Of a DNA stretch of 64,000 bases, positions 1 through 9,976 are shown one piece after another. The notes beneath the pieces were generated by a model. The model saw nothing but the letters and a program-made list of their open reading frames with translations, had not been told where the DNA came from and made no database searches. The position numbers were made by a program, and so were the translations under genes. How positions within the stretch are numbered: position 1 is the first letter of the stretch; the number at the start of each line of letters is the position of its first letter. The DNA comes from Rhodobacteraceae bacterium M382 (GTDB lineage: Bacteria > Pseudomonadota > Alphaproteobacteria > Rhodobacterales > Rhodobacteraceae): the NCBI GenBank assembly GCA_025141015.1, contig CP081098.1:1122501-1186500 (forward strand), given 5' to 3'.

Positions 1-164
1 TCCAGTTCGGCGTCGCCCATCTGGCGGAAGAACTCGGCCCAGGCCGCGTCGACGGCACCCGGATCATTGGCGTATCTGGCGTACATCTGTTCCAGATATT
101 CGGCGTTGTGACCCTGCATGAACGAGGACGCATGGAAGAGCTCGTTGGGGCTTTGATCTGTCAT
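1..164 (-). CDS. sucA: 2-oxoglutarate dehydrogenase E1 component, N-terminal fragment (runs off the window)
   Basis: Only the first 54 or so residues are present. The product begins MTDQSPNELFHASSFMQG and continues with YLEQMYARYANDP and AAWAEFFRQMGD, the characteristic N-terminus of bacterial SucA, the ThDP-dependent E1 subunit that decarboxylates 2-oxoglutarate in the TCA cycle. An AGGAG ribosome-binding site lies just before the ATG at 164. It follows sucC, sucD and an FkbM gene on the same strand, consistent with the usual alphaproteobacterial sucCDAB order. The family identity is seen in sequence; the rest of the gene lies outside the window. Confidence 0.93.
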   Translation of the reverse strand, partial: MTDQSPNELFHASSFMQGHNAEYLEQMYARYANDPGAVDAAWAEFFRQMGDAEL

Positions 165-312
165 TGTCGGCTCCTGGTAATATGAAGAAGGCTTGGGGAC
201 TTCTTCAAAATTCAATTTCCGGCGGTGTGTCTTGGTTTCGGTGTATGGGGCGGGGGCATCAGGGATGGGGCTGGTGCCAGTTGTGGGGCGGGTAAACCGG
301 GGGGCGGATGTG

Positions 313-1152
313 TCATGTGCCGTCACCTGTGGTGTCGCGCGGTACCGCAAAATAGTTGAACGCAAGAAATGGGTATTGGCGGTATGATCCAAATTGCGCC
401 GCGGTCAGGGCGGGGCGGTCAAAATAGAGATCAAAGGCCGCGAACACGTCATAGTTCAGGTCATCGGTAAACATCCGGAACAGATTGTCTGTCAGGCTGG
501 TGTCCAGGGTTTCGTCCTGAACTGCGCCAGCTTCGAACAGAACGACCGGACGGCATCGGCGCAGCAGGGCAGCAGCGCCGCGCAGCGCGGGGTATTCAAA
601 CCCTTCGACATCTATCTTGATAAAGTCGGGGGTGATGTCATCCCCGATGAGATCGTCCAGACGGCGGGCGGGAACGGTGATTTCCTGGGTGTCGCCGCGC
701 CCGCTGCGATCCGCCAGCGAACTGAAGCCCGGTTGGCTCAGGTTTTCGAAAAAGCTGACCTGACCATCGGTGTCGGAGACGGCAACCGCGTGGACGTCGC
801 AGTCGGGAAAGCTGTTGCGCAGCATCGCGGCCTTGCCCGGGCTGGCCTCGATTATGATCAGGCGGCCATCGGGCGCATGTCGGCGCAGTTTGTAAGAGAC
901 AGATCCCAGGTGGCCGCCCACATCCAGGCAGGTCCAGTCGGGTTTGATCATACGCGACAACATCAGGTCGATGAACCGGTCTTCCTGGCGCAGAAGGCCC
1001 AGTTCGGGATGCCGGATGCCGGTCAGTTCGGACCATGTTCGACGCAGGATTTCGATGGGCCCGGCCAAGGGTGACACCGCCAATTGATGCTTGAGTCGCA
1101 GCTTGAAGGGAACGCTGGCCAGCGGAGCATGGGGAGACGGTGCGGCGGTCAT
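313..1152 (-). CDS. FkbM-family SAM-dependent methyltransferase
   Basis: A 279-residue protein with a class I SAM-binding fold: motif I LDVGGHLG near residues 77-84, the acidic strand IIIEASP, and the FkbM-type signature KIDVEGFEYPALRG in the second half. FkbM enzymes O-methylate sugars, polyketides or other small hydroxylated substrates; the substrate here cannot be read from sequence. It lies between sucD and sucA in the same direction, with 177 bp to sucD and about 150 bp to sucA, so it is probably co-transcribed with TCA genes it has no obvious link to. The start codon ATG at 1152 has only a weak ribosome-binding site. Confidence 0.85.
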   Translation of the reverse strand: MTAAPSPHAPLASVPFKLRLKHQLAVSPLAGPIEILRRTWSELTGIRHPELGLLRQEDRFIDLMLSRMIKPDWTCLDVGGHLGSVSYKLRRHAPDGRLIIIEASPGKAAMLRNSFPDCDVHAVAVSDTDGQVSFFENLSQPGFSSLADRSGRGDTQEITVPARRLDDLIGDDITPDFIKIDVEGFEYPALRGAAALLRRCRPVVLFEAGAVQDETLDTSLTDNLFRMFTDDLNYDVFAAFDLYFDRPALTAAQFGSYRQYPFLAFNYFAVPRDTTGDGT

Positions 1153-1329
1153 TTCACAACGGCCCCGCAGGTCGCAACATCAAAGCGATCAACGCATGTT
1201 CGCAGCATGCAATAGCCATGATCACTCCTCCTGCTGTCATTGGGTCGGCGCGATGGATCACGCGTTCAGATTGGTGGGCGGGGCGCATCGGGCCAGCGGG
1301 TGGCCCGATGCAATGCGTGTATCGGGCAC

Positions 1330-2214
1330 TCAGCCCTTGATGGCTTCCAGAACGGCTTCGCCCAGGGTGGCGGGGCTTTCGGCGACAACGATGCCGGCCG
1401 CGCGCATGGCTTCGATCTTGTCTTCGGCACCGCCCTTGCCGCCAGCGACGATGGCACCGGCATGGCCCATGCGACGGCCGGGAGGGGCTGTGCGGCCTGC
1501 GATGAACCCGGCGGTGGGTTTGGAGCGGCCTTTTTTGGCCTCATCCGCCAGAAACTGGGCGGCTTCTTCTTCGGCGCTGCCGCCGATTTCACCGATCATG
1601 ATGATGCTTTCGGTTTCATCATCGGCCAGGAACCATTCCAGCACGTCGATATGTTCGGTGCCCTTGATCGGGTCGCCGCCGATGCCGACGCAGGTGGATT
1701 GGCCCAGACCCACGTCGGTGGTCTGTTTCACGGCCTCATAAGTCAGGGTGCCGGAGCGGGACACAACACCGACCGAGCCACGTTTGTGGATGTGGCCGGG
1801 CATGATGCCGATCTTGCAGGCGTCCGGGGTGATCACGCCGGGACAGTTGGGGCCGATCAGGCGCGATTTGGAGCCTTCGAGGGCGCGCTGTACCTTCATC
1901 ATGTCCAGAACCGGGATGCCTTCGGTGATGCAGACGATTACTTCCATTTCGGCGTCGATCGCTTCGAGGATCGAATCGGCGGCAAAGGGCGGCGGCACAT
2001 AGATCACCGATGCGTTGGCTTCGGTCACGTGTTTGGCTTCGTGGACCGAGTTGAACACAGGCAGGTTCAGGTGGGTCATGCCACCTTTGCCGGGGGTCAC
2101 GCCGCCAACCATCTGGGTGCCATAGGCGATGGCCTGTTCGGTGTGGAATGTACCCTGCGAGCCGGTCAGGCCCTGACAGATGACTTTGGTGTTTTCGTCG
2201 ATAAGGACTGCCAT
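1330..2214 (-). CDS. sucD: Succinyl-CoA ligase (ADP/GDP-forming) alpha subunit
   Basis: The 294-residue product matches SucD throughout: [18 protein letters not shown] at the N-terminus, the CoA-binding Rossmann region, and the GHAGAI motif with the phosphohistidine at about residue 251. It catalyses succinyl-CoA + NDP + Pi to succinate + NTP + CoA with SucC. The frame stays open to 2259, but the start at 2214 is preferred because AAGGAG lies about 10 nt upstream and the protein then begins exactly where the family does. It follows the lipoprotein gene with a 47-bp gap. Confidence 0.97.
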   Translation of the reverse strand: MAVLIDENTKVICQGLTGSQGTFHTEQAIAYGTQMVGGVTPGKGGMTHLNLPVFNSVHEAKHVTEANASVIYVPPPFAADSILEAIDAEMEVIVCITEGIPVLDMMKVQRALEGSKSRLIGPNCPGVITPDACKIGIMPGHIHKRGSVGVVSRSGTLTYEAVKQTTDVGLGQSTCVGIGGDPIKGTEHIDVLEWFLADDETESIIMIGEIGGSAEEEAAQFLADEAKKGRSKPTAGFIAGRTAPPGRRMGHAGAIVAGGKGGAEDKIEAMRAAGIVVAESPATLGEAVLEAIKG

Positions 2215-2261
2215 TTTCGAGGAGTCTCCTTGTCTTGCCGCAGATGTGCGGCTGTTCATGT

Positions 2262-2834
2262 CTAATGGATGAGCGGTGTATCGGGGTGAAAGAGGATCAG
2301 GGCATAGCGGGACCAGACACCGGTTGTATCCGTGCGCTGGGTGGCAACGATCCGGTTGTCCGGCAGAACCCAGGCCTGTTCAACGTCGCGGCCCAGCTGG
2401 GACGCATCGGTTGGACGGGCATCGGGGAAGACATCCGCCACATAGCGGCGAACCAGGTCGGTTTGACCGGTGCGGGATTTGGCCTGAACCAGACACATGG
2501 TGTCCGAGACCGCAACCGCAGGGCGCCGGTCGTCCACGACATAGACCCGCACGCCTTGGCGCGGTTTGGCCTGGAGCGGCACATAATGTGCCGCGCGCAG
2601 GGACCGGTCCAGATCGGACCGGCTGGACACGCCATTGGTGCAGAACCGGTCAAAGGTGCCGACAAAAGCGGCGGGGGCGCTTTTGGGGACCTTGTAGACT
2701 TCCCACATATTGTTGACCTCGGCCTGATCCGGGCTGATTCCATCGACCGAACACCCGGCGAGCACTGCCGCCGAAGTCAGGCCAACAAGCGCCGCGCGGG
2801 CACCTTTGGCGTTATGTCCGGAGAGATGAGTCAC
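2262..2834 (-). CDS. Predicted lipoprotein of unknown function between sucC and sucD
   Basis: A 190-residue product if translation starts at the GTG at 2834; an ATG at 2924 would add 30 residues with no signal-peptide character. The GTG start gives a basic N-terminus, a hydrophobic stretch ([11 protein letters not shown]) and a lipobox LAGC, so the protein should be exported and lipidated. The rest (for example [19 protein letters not shown] and [12 protein letters not shown]) resembles no family I can name. Its position between sucC and sucD, which are normally adjacent, is unusual. The start choice is uncertain; the reading frame itself is well supported. Confidence 0.72.
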   Translation of the reverse strand: MTHLSGHNAKGARAALVGLTSAAVLAGCSVDGISPDQAEVNNMWEVYKVPKSAPAAFVGTFDRFCTNGVSSRSDLDRSLRAAHYVPLQAKPRQGVRVYVVDDRRPAVAVSDTMCLVQAKSRTGQTDLVRRYVADVFPDARPTDASQLGRDVEQAWVLPDNRIVATQRTDTTGVWSRYALILFHPDTPLIH

Positions 2835-2955
2835 CCAAGATCTGCCTTTTCCTCTTTCGACTTTGATCTGGCCCGGCCTGAAACCGGTCGGGCCCATCAT
2901 TGTCGACGCAGCATTGGTTTCCACAAAGGGGGCGTGGAAACCGAAACGCCTGTGT

Positions 2956-4149
2956 TTACCCTTTCACGGCCTTCACGATTTTTTCGGCACCGTCCTTGAG
3001 GTTGTCGGCGGCGATCACGTCGAGACCGGAGGTGTTGATGATCTCCTTGCCCTGTTCGACGTTGGTGCCTTCGAGACGCACAACCAGCGGCACTTTCAAT
3101 CCGACTTCCTTGACCGCGGCGACCACGCCTTCGGCGATGACGTCGCAGCGCATGATGCCACCAAAGATGTTGACCAGAATGCCTTTGACCTTTTCGTCAG
3201 AGGTGATGATCTTGAACGCCTCGGTGACTTTTTCCTTGGTCGCACCGCCGCCCACGTCGAGGAAGTTGGCCGGTTCCGCGCCATAGAGTTTGATGATGTC
3301 CATGGTGGCCATCGCCAACCCGGCCCCATTGACCATGCACCCGATTTCACCGTCCAGGGTGATATAGTTCAGGTCGTATTTGCTGGCTTCCAGCTCGTTG
3401 GGGTCTTCTTCGGTCACGTCGCGCAGTTCGGCCACATCGGCGTGGCGATACATGGCGTTGCCGTCAAAGCTGACTTTGGCATCCAGCACCTTGAGATCGC
3501 CGCTGTCGGTGACGATCAGCGGGTTGATCTCCAGCATCTCCATGTCTTTTTCCAGGAATGCTTTGTACAGCATACCCATCAATGCAACGCATTGCTTGAC
3601 CAGCTTGCCTTCCAACCCGAGAGCAAAGGCGATGCGGCGGCCGTGGAACGCCTGATAGCCGGAGGCGGGATCAACGCTGAACGACAGGATTTTTTCGGGT
3701 GTGGCTGCGGCCACTTCTTCGATGTCCATGCCGCCTTCGGTCGAGCAGACAAACGAAACGCGGCTGGTCTGGCGATCCACCAGCAGGGCCAGGTACATTT
3801 CGGTTTCGATGCCCGAACCGTCTTCGATGTAGATGCGGTTGACTTGCTTGCCCACCGGGCCGGTCTGATGTGTGACCAATGTGCGGCCCAGCATCTTCTT
3901 GGCTTCTTCGGCGGCCTCTTCGACCGATTTGGTCAGGCGTACGCCACCTTTTTCGCCAGCGTCGGCTTCCTTGAAGGAGCCCTTGCCACGCCCACCGGCA
4001 TGAATCTGTGCTTTGACGACCCAAAGCGGTCCGTCCAGTTCGCCCGCTGCGGTTTTGGCGTCTTCTGCGCGCAGAACGACGCGCCCGTCAGAAACCGGAG
4101 CACCATAGCTGCGGAGGAGGGCTTTGGCCTGGTATTCGTGGATGTTCAT
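2956..4149 (-). CDS. sucC: Succinyl-CoA ligase beta subunit
   Basis: A 397-residue protein with the full SucC layout: an N-terminal ATP-grasp domain beginning [19 protein letters not shown], the glycine-rich [11 protein letters not shown] loop, and a C-terminal CoA-ligase domain with FLDVGGGA and [11 protein letters not shown]. It binds the nucleotide and pairs with SucD. Upstream, about 111 bp from the ATG, sit two TGTGATCACA palindromes that recur in the sdhC leader, suggesting shared TCA regulation. A separate terminator follows mdh, so sucC probably starts its own transcript. Confidence 0.97.
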   Translation of the reverse strand: MNIHEYQAKALLRSYGAPVSDGRVVLRAEDAKTAAGELDGPLWVVKAQIHAGGRGKGSFKEADAGEKGGVRLTKSVEEAAEEAKKMLGRTLVTHQTGPVGKQVNRIYIEDGSGIETEMYLALLVDRQTSRVSFVCSTEGGMDIEEVAAATPEKILSFSVDPASGYQAFHGRRIAFALGLEGKLVKQCVALMGMLYKAFLEKDMEMLEINPLIVTDSGDLKVLDAKVSFDGNAMYRHADVAELRDVTEEDPNELEASKYDLNYITLDGEIGCMVNGAGLAMATMDIIKLYGAEPANFLDVGGGATKEKVTEAFKIITSDEKVKGILVNIFGGIMRCDVIAEGVVAAVKEVGLKVPLVVRLEGTNVEQGKEIINTSGLDVIAADNLKDGAEKIVKAVKG

Positions 4150-4594
4150 CTAAAACTGTCCCGTGTGGCTGCGATTTCAAACAGGTATAGGGGTGGATAA
4201 CCCCAATGGTTAAAGGTTTTTTTGACGCAGTTGGGGGAAATCGTGAAGTTTTTATGTTTTTGTGATCACACGTTAGAATGCTGTGATCACAAAAGGACAG
4301 ATTTCAAGTTGTACGTGATTCGCATATTTGATTGCGCGGGGTGCCTGTCTGATGTGCCTGGTCGGGAAACGTCACCCCGGTCGCTGTCAGCGACAGATTC
4401 GGGTCGATTACGTCGTGTCCGGGTCCCCCAGTGGCAGGGTCGAGTCGGCCAGAGGTCCCCGAACAGAGGTCCCCGAAACGGCGGAGCCCCGTCCGGGTTT
4501 GGGCAGGGCCCAGTCCCGCCAAGAAAAGGCTCGGACATTGCCCAGACACTGCTCAGATACCGGCTCAGACACTTGGTAGGCACTTGGTAGGCAC
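4150..4594. other. Non-coding region between sucC and the mdh terminator
   Basis: About 445 bp with no convincing gene. Near sucC it carries the paired TGTGATCACA operators (4261-4291). Further out are short direct repeats: AGAGGTCCCCGAA at 4451-4463 and again at 4465-4477, and CACTTGGTAGG twice in tandem at 4570-4591. The ORFs on both strands here lack family resemblance or a plausible start. It most likely holds the sucC promoter and leader. Confidence 0.7.
4261..4291. promoter_or_regulatory. Paired TGTGATCACA operator upstream of sucC
   Basis: Two identical perfect 10-bp palindromes, TGTGATCACA at 4261-4270 and 4282-4291, are centred 21 bp apart (two helical turns, same DNA face). The nearer one is 111 bp from the sucC ATG. 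The same pair, also 21 bp apart and 115 bp from the start codon, lies before sdhC. The sequence facts are direct; that this is an operator for a TCA-cycle regulator is inference. Confidence 0.7.
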
Positions 4595-4628
4595 AAAAAA
4601 ACCGCCGCAGACATGTCTGCGACGGTTT
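4595..4628 (-). terminator. Rho-independent terminator after mdh
   Basis: Read on the minus strand, a long near-perfect stem (AAACCGTCGCAGACAT pairing with its complement, one mismatch) at 4599-4628 runs into a stretch of seven T. It lies 21 bp past the mdh stop codon and separates mdh from the sucC promoter. Confidence 0.85.
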
Positions 4629-4648
4629 GATCCGGGTGCGATCGCCGA

Positions 4649-5650
<1,002 letters not shown>

Positions 5651-5772
5651 CTAAGCCCTTGGCGCGGATGGTGCAAGAGTTCTGCGCTGCGGCGATGGCG
5701 CGCGGTGGTGATTCCCATCGGGCGATGTTTCCGCTAAAGGTGTTGCAAACAAGGGGCTTGGATACGATTGCG

Positions 5773-6528
5773 ATGCTCGACACCGATCTGACCTTTTTCG
5801 CTTTTGCGATCCCATCTGTCGTTTTTGCTGGGGTTTCCAAGGCCGGTTTCGGCTCTGGGGCGGCATTTGCGTCGGCGTCGATTCTCGCGTTGATTTTGGA
5901 GCCGGGGCAGGCGCTTGCGCTGATGTTGCCGCTGTTGATGCTGATCGACCTGGCGTCGCTTGGGCCGTATTGGGGGCGCTGGAATGGGGCGGCTGCACGG
6001 GTTCTGATCCTGGGTGGCATTCCGGGAGTCGCGCTGGGCGCGGGGCTGTATCAGGCGGTGGATGATGACACGATGCGGGTGCTGATCGGGGGGATTTCGG
6101 TCGGATTTGTCCTGTGGCAGCTGACCAAGACCCGATTTGCCCGCACCCTGGTACGCGGTCCCATGGGGACGGGTGGTGGGGCGATTGCCGGGGTCGTGGC
6201 CGGGTTTGCCAGTTTTGTGAGCCACGCCGGGGGGCCGCCCGCAGCCGTTTACCTGTTGTCCCGCAACCTGGACAAAACCGAATATCAGGCGACGACGGTG
6301 TTGGTGTTCTGGGCGATCAATATTGCCAAATTCATCCCCTATGCGTTTCTGGGGATGTTCACATTGAATACGATGTGGGTGGATCTGATGTTGGCCCCTT
6401 TTGCGCTGATCGGAACCTGGATCGGGGTGCATATGCACCGGCTGGTGTCGGATCGGGTGTTTTTTGCGCTGACCTATGTGCTGTTGACCGTGACCGGGGC
6501 CAAGCTGATCTGGGATGGATTGATGTGA
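5773..6528 (+). CDS. TSUP (TauE/SafE)-family membrane transporter
   Basis: The 251-residue protein has about eight hydrophobic segments and the family's paired glycine-rich repeats (VSKAGFGSGAAF near the N-terminus, FASFVSHAGGPPAAVYLL in the middle). TSUP proteins export sulfite, sulfoacetate or related organosulfur anions; the substrate here is not determinable. An ORF opens at 5647, but MLDTDLTFFAFAIPS at 5773 is where the membrane protein begins. It is divergent from mdh and appears monocistronic. A second TSUP gene lies at 31680-32600. Confidence 0.85.
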   Translation: MLDTDLTFFAFAIPSVVFAGVSKAGFGSGAAFASASILALILEPGQALALMLPLLMLIDLASLGPYWGRWNGAAARVLILGGIPGVALGAGLYQAVDDDTMRVLIGGISVGFVLWQLTKTRFARTLVRGPMGTGGGAIAGVVAGFASFVSHAGGPPAAVYLLSRNLDKTEYQATTVLVFWAINIAKFIPYAFLGMFTLNTMWVDLMLAPFALIGTWIGVHMHRLVSDRVFFALTYVLLTVTGAKLIWDGLM

Positions 6529-6598
6529 ATGAGAACTGGCCCCACACGCGGTTCAGATGCGTGGGGGGCCTTTGTTGGTTTTGGTGTCGGACACAGGC

Positions 6599-6940
6599 TC
6601 AGGCGTCGTTGCCGGCGGGGGGCAGCGCTTCGGCCAGGGTTTCATAGGATTGGCCGGACGCAACCAGACAGGTCAGCCCGTTGGGCAGTGTCACGGTAAT
6701 GGTCCAGGAGCCGGTTTCATCCGAGGCGAACACCTCGACCACGGCGCCCTGGGCCCCCAGGCCGATGCTTTGGCGGGTTTCGCCGTACCCTTGGGCCAGC
6801 CGGTCCACCACGACGGTCCGGGGCGCGCAGTTGCGGTTGCCCTGAACCTGTGTCTGTACCGCGGTCTGTGCGGTCACCTGTTGAGCGGCCAGAACCAGAA
6901 TGCCCAGCCCGATGGTCATGTTGATCAGTGTCTTCATCAT
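6599..6940 (-). CDS. Small exported protein of unknown function
   Basis: A 113-residue product with a clear signal peptide (MMKTLINMTIGLGILVLAA, cleavage likely after VTAQ) and a mature part with two cysteines (NRNCAPRTVVVDRL and LTCLVASGQSYE). The wording resembles small periplasmic proteins common in Rhodobacterales, but no function is known to me. ATG at 6940 is preferred over an in-frame GTG at 6949 because AAGGG sits 8 nt before it. It converges with the TSUP gene. Confidence 0.75.
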   Translation of the reverse strand: MMKTLINMTIGLGILVLAAQQVTAQTAVQTQVQGNRNCAPRTVVVDRLAQGYGETRQSIGLGAQGAVVEVFASDETGSWTITVTLPNGLTCLVASGQSYETLAEALPPAGNDA

Positions 6941-7226
6941 GGGTTTCACCCTTTCCAGTGCGGCCTGCGAATCCCCTCGGCTGTCTGTGGAACATGTGAG
7001 ACGCGGGGAGGCCCGGCAGCAGGCTGTTGTCTATCGGTGGTCGAAACCCGCCCTCTGTCGATGTGTATGACGTTGCGACCCTGCCGAAGGGGGCCAGTCA
7101 GGCGGATTTGATAGGGAAAACATGACCCCACAGCCCCTTAATCCGCGTTAATGGGGCGCGCGTGCCCGCTTTGTTCTGGATCGAATTGCAAGGAATTGCT
7201 GCGATGCGGCAAAAATGCTCTTGAAG

Positions 7227-7240
7227 TTTCCGATCGGAAA
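7227..7240. promoter_or_regulatory. Perfect 14-bp palindrome TTTCCGATCGGAAA before mcl2
   Basis: TTTCCGATCGGAAA is fully self-complementary and ends 39 bp before the mcl2 start codon. It could be an operator or a small RNA hairpin in the leader. No other copy was noticed in the window. Confidence 0.4.
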
Positions 7241-7249
7241 TGTACGTAT

Positions 7250-7257
7250 TTGCGCAA
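7250..7257. promoter_or_regulatory. TTGCGCAA box before mcl2
   Basis: Palindrome TTGCGCAA, 22 nt before the mcl2 ATG. The same 8-mer lies 21 nt before ecm, and TTGC-G-GCAA lies 24 nt before ccr. Regulators of the ScfR type (RamB/PccR) are known to bind TTTGCAAA-like sites near acyl-CoA metabolism genes; assigning one here is inference. Confidence 0.45.
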
Positions 7258-7279
7258 TTTTGTTACCCAGGAGACTGTC

Positions 7280-8137
7280 ATGGACCCGCGCACGCGCCCT
7301 TATCGATCGGTACTGTATATCCCCGGATCGAAACCTCGGGCGTTGGACAAGGCCAAAACCCTGCCTGTTGACGCGATCATTTTCGATCTCGAAGATGCGG
7401 TGTCGGTGGATGAAAAGGTCAACGCCCGTGCGACCCTGACCCAGGCCCTGGCCGAGGGTGATTTTGGCCCGCGTATGCGGATCGTGCGCATCAATGGTCT
7501 GGATACCCAATGGGGGTTTGACGACGCCCGCGCCGCAGCGGCGATGAACTGTGACGCAGTGTTGCTGCCCAAAGTGTCCAGCCCCGACGATCTGGACGCC
7601 TTGGCCGAAATCACCGGAGATCTGCCGATCTGGGCGATGATGGAAACCCCGCGCGGCATGTTGAATGCGGCGGCCATTGCGGCGCATCCGAAATTGCAGG
7701 GCATGGTGATGGGCACCAACGATCTGGCCAAGGAGCTGCAAACCCGGTTCCGTGCGGACCGGATGCCGATGATGGCCGGATTGGGGATGTGTCTGTTGGC
7801 GGCCAAGGCCGAGGGGCTGATTATTGTCGATGGCGTTTACAACGCGTTCAAGGACGCCGAAGGGCTGGCCGTGGAATGCGCACAGGGCCGCGACATGGGG
7901 TTTGACGGCAAGACATTGATCCACCCCGCCCAGGTTGACGTGGCCAATGTGGCGTTTGCTCCGTCCGACGAAGATCTGGATCTGTCGCGTCGCCAGATCG
8001 CCGCATTTGACGAAGCCGTGGCCACCGGACAGGCGGTCGCCGTGGTCGATGGACGCATCGTCGAAAACCTACACGTTGCCACCGCACGTGAACTTCTGGC
8101 AAAAGCCGAAGTAATAGAGGCTTTGCAAGCGGGGTAG
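7280..8137 (+). CDS. mcl2: CitE-like enzyme, probable (3S)-malyl-CoA thioesterase
   Basis: A 285-residue HpcH/HpaI-CitE TIM-barrel protein: RSVLYIPGSKPRALDKA at the N-terminus, the metal-site motif FDLEDAVSVDEK, METPRGMLN, GTNDLAKEL, and GFDGKTLIHPAQV. It is shorter than the malyl-CoA/methylmalyl-CoA lyase Mcl1 and matches the size of Mcl2, which in Rhodobacter sphaeroides hydrolyses (3S)-malyl-CoA to malate and CoA in the EMC pathway. The neighbouring mch supports this. The ATG at 7280 has CAGGAG upstream; the frame opens earlier at 7151 without family resemblance. It leads an operon with nnrU, a DUF1737 gene and mch. Confidence 0.83.
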   Translation: MDPRTRPYRSVLYIPGSKPRALDKAKTLPVDAIIFDLEDAVSVDEKVNARATLTQALAEGDFGPRMRIVRINGLDTQWGFDDARAAAAMNCDAVLLPKVSSPDDLDALAEITGDLPIWAMMETPRGMLNAAAIAAHPKLQGMVMGTNDLAKELQTRFRADRMPMMAGLGMCLLAAKAEGLIIVDGVYNAFKDAEGLAVECAQGRDMGFDGKTLIHPAQVDVANVAFAPSDEDLDLSRRQIAAFDEAVATGQAVAVVDGRIVENLHVATARELLAKAEVIEALQAG

Positions 8138-8141
8138 CCAG

Positions 8142-8696
8142 ATGGGCTTTCTTATACTGATTCTCGGGATCGTCCTTTGGTGGGCGGCCCATTTGTTCAA
8201 ACGTGTTCAACCGGAACGCCGTGCCGCCATGGGCGACAAGGGGCGCGGGCCGGTCGCATTGGCGATCGTGGCCGGTGTCGTGCTGATGGTGATCGGCTAC
8301 AAGCTGACACCGTTCATTCATGTGTGGGCACCGCCCGCGTTCACCATTCACCTCAACAATGTGTTGGTACTGGTCGCGATCTGGATGATGAGCCCGGCCG
8401 GCACCAAGGGCAAGATCCTGTCCAACGTGCGCCATCCGATGTTGATGGGGTTCCGGACCTGGGCCGTGGCGCATCTGCTGGTGAACGGGGATCTGGCGTC
8501 GATGGTGCTGTTTGGTGGTCTGTTGTTGTGGGGCATGGTCGAAGTGGTCGTGATCAACAAGGCAGAGCCCGAGTGGACCCCGCGCACTGATGGCTCGATT
8601 GCCAAGGACGGCATGTTCTTTGTCGCGTCGATCGTGTTGCTGGTCATCATCGGATATGTGCACGGGCTGGTTGGTCCGGTGCCGTTCCCGACCTGA
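8142..8696 (+). CDS. nnrU: NnrU-family membrane protein
   Basis: A 184-residue integral membrane protein with five to six hydrophobic segments and NnrU features: an N-terminal WWAAHLFKR, the central SNVRHPMLMGFRTWAVAHLL and GMVEVVVINK. NnrU was first linked to nitric-oxide/denitrification gene clusters; a wider membrane function is likely, since no denitrification genes are nearby. It starts 4 bp after mcl2 and is in an operon with it, an odd partner for EMC-pathway genes. Confidence 0.8.
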   Translation: MGFLILILGIVLWWAAHLFKRVQPERRAAMGDKGRGPVALAIVAGVVLMVIGYKLTPFIHVWAPPAFTIHLNNVLVLVAIWMMSPAGTKGKILSNVRHPMLMGFRTWAVAHLLVNGDLASMVLFGGLLLWGMVEVVVINKAEPEWTPRTDGSIAKDGMFFVASIVLLVIIGYVHGLVGPVPFPT

Positions 8697-8709
8697 AGGA
8701 CCGGCTGAG

Positions 8710-8916
8710 ATGGCGACATTGTATCGGTTCCTCTCCGAGGACGACACATCGGCATTCTGTCACAAGGTATCGGCGGCGCTGTCCAAGGGATGGGTGTTGC
8801 AGGGCGAACCTGTGTACGGATTTGATGCGGCCCGCGGCGTGATGCGGTGCGGGCAGGCGGTGACCAAGGAGGTCGCCGCCGATTACACCCCAGACATGAA
8901 GCTAGGAGAGCAGTAA
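8710..8916 (+). CDS. Small DUF1737-type protein
   Basis: A 68-residue protein, MATLYRFLSEDDTSAFCHKV, followed by ALSKGWVLQGEPVYGFDA and GQAVTKEV. The pattern (a 'shouting' W/G core reading KGWxLxGxP) is that of DUF1737, small soluble proteins of unknown role. Its stop codon TAA is directly followed by the ATG of mch, so the two are translationally linked in the mcl2 operon. The function is unknown. Confidence 0.78.
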   Translation: MATLYRFLSEDDTSAFCHKVSAALSKGWVLQGEPVYGFDAARGVMRCGQAVTKEVAADYTPDMKLGEQ

Positions 8917-9963
8917 ATGGCTCACACAGGGCAGGCCAAAACCAATCCAGGCCGGTTTTTCGAAGATTACGCCGTTGGCGATGTGATCCATCACGCGGTT
9001 CCGCGCACTGTCGGGTCGGGAGAGCGGGCGCTGTACCACGCGTTGTATCCGGCGCGTCATGCGCTGTATTCTTCGGATGAATTCGCGCGCGGGTGTGGTC
9101 TGCCCACCGCGCCGCTGGATGATCTGGCGGCGTTTCACGTGGTGTTCGGCAAGACCGTGCCGGATGTGTCGCTGAATGCGCTGGCCAATCTGGGCTACGG
9201 CGAGGGACGTTGGCTGAAGCCGGTCTATGCGGGGGATACGCTGCGCTCTGTGTCCGAGGTGATCGGGGTCAAACAGAATTCGAACGGCAAATCGGGGGTG
9301 GTTTATGTCCGCACCCGGGGGCTGAACCAGCGCGACGAAACGGTGATGGAATATGTCCGTTGGGTCATGGTGCGCAAACGTGATTTTGATGCGCCCGCGC
9401 CCGAAACCGTGATCCCCGCGCTGAACAAGGTGATCCCGGCGGACCAATTGGTGGTGCCCGAGGGGCTGGATTTCAGCAATTATGATTTCACCCTGGCGGG
9501 TGAACCGCATCGCTGGGGCGATTACGAGGTGGGTGAAACCATCGACCATGTGGATGGGGTGACGGTCGAAGAGGCCGAACACATGATGGCGACCCGCATG
9601 TGGCAGAACACCGCCAAGGTGCATTTCGACACCACAGCGCGCCCTGACGGCACCCGGTTGATCTATGGTGGGCATGTGATTTCCATGGCCCGGACCCTGT
9701 CGTTCAACGGTCTGGCCAATGCGCAGATGATCGTGGGCCTAAATGGCGGCGCGCACGCCAATCCGTGCCTGTCGGGCATGACCATCCGCGCCTGGTCGGA
9801 AGTCTTGGACAAGGCGGAAACAGCGGCCCCCGGCGTGGGGGCCATTCGTCTGCGTCTGGTGGCGACCCGCGGCGGGGAACCGTTCCAGTTGAAGGGCGAG
9901 GATGGCAAGTATCTGCCGGATGTGCTGTTGGACCTGGATTACTGGGCGTTGATGCCGGTCTAA
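8917..9963 (+). CDS. mch: Mesaconyl-C1-CoA hydratase (beta-methylmalyl-CoA dehydratase)
   Basis: The 348-residue protein carries two hotdog/MaoC-type halves: KTNPGRFFEDYAVGDVIHH begins the first, and HRWGDYEVGETIDHVDGV begins the second, with FDTTARPDGTRLIYGGHVIS as the hydratase-like signature. It interconverts mesaconyl-C1-CoA and beta-methylmalyl-CoA in the ethylmalonyl-CoA pathway for acetyl-CoA assimilation. The pairing with mcl2 in one operon and the presence of ccr and ecm 12-17 kb away support this. It begins immediately after the stop codon of the DUF1737 gene. Confidence 0.88.
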   Translation: MAHTGQAKTNPGRFFEDYAVGDVIHHAVPRTVGSGERALYHALYPARHALYSSDEFARGCGLPTAPLDDLAAFHVVFGKTVPDVSLNALANLGYGEGRWLKPVYAGDTLRSVSEVIGVKQNSNGKSGVVYVRTRGLNQRDETVMEYVRWVMVRKRDFDAPAPETVIPALNKVIPADQLVVPEGLDFSNYDFTLAGEPHRWGDYEVGETIDHVDGVTVEEAEHMMATRMWQNTAKVHFDTTARPDGTRLIYGGHVISMARTLSFNGLANAQMIVGLNGGAHANPCLSGMTIRAWSEVLDKAETAAPGVGAIRLRLVATRGGEPFQLKGEDGKYLPDVLLDLDYWALMPV

Positions 9964-9976
9964 GGCGTCTTGGCTT

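Larger units (their letters stand above)
6941..7279. other. Non-coding region upstream of mcl2
   Basis: About 340 bp with no credible gene. The half nearest mcl2 is rich in dyads: TTTCCGATCGGAAA (7227-7240), TTGCGCAA (7250-7257) and scattered TTGC/GCAA half sites around 7187-7212. These probably form the control region of the mcl2-mch operon. A TTAA-N6-TTAA dyad lies at 7138-7151. Confidence 0.6.

Noticed and set aside
7138-7151. TTAA-TCCGCG-TTAA as a CtrA site
   Set aside because: The gap is six bases, not the seven of the CtrA consensus.
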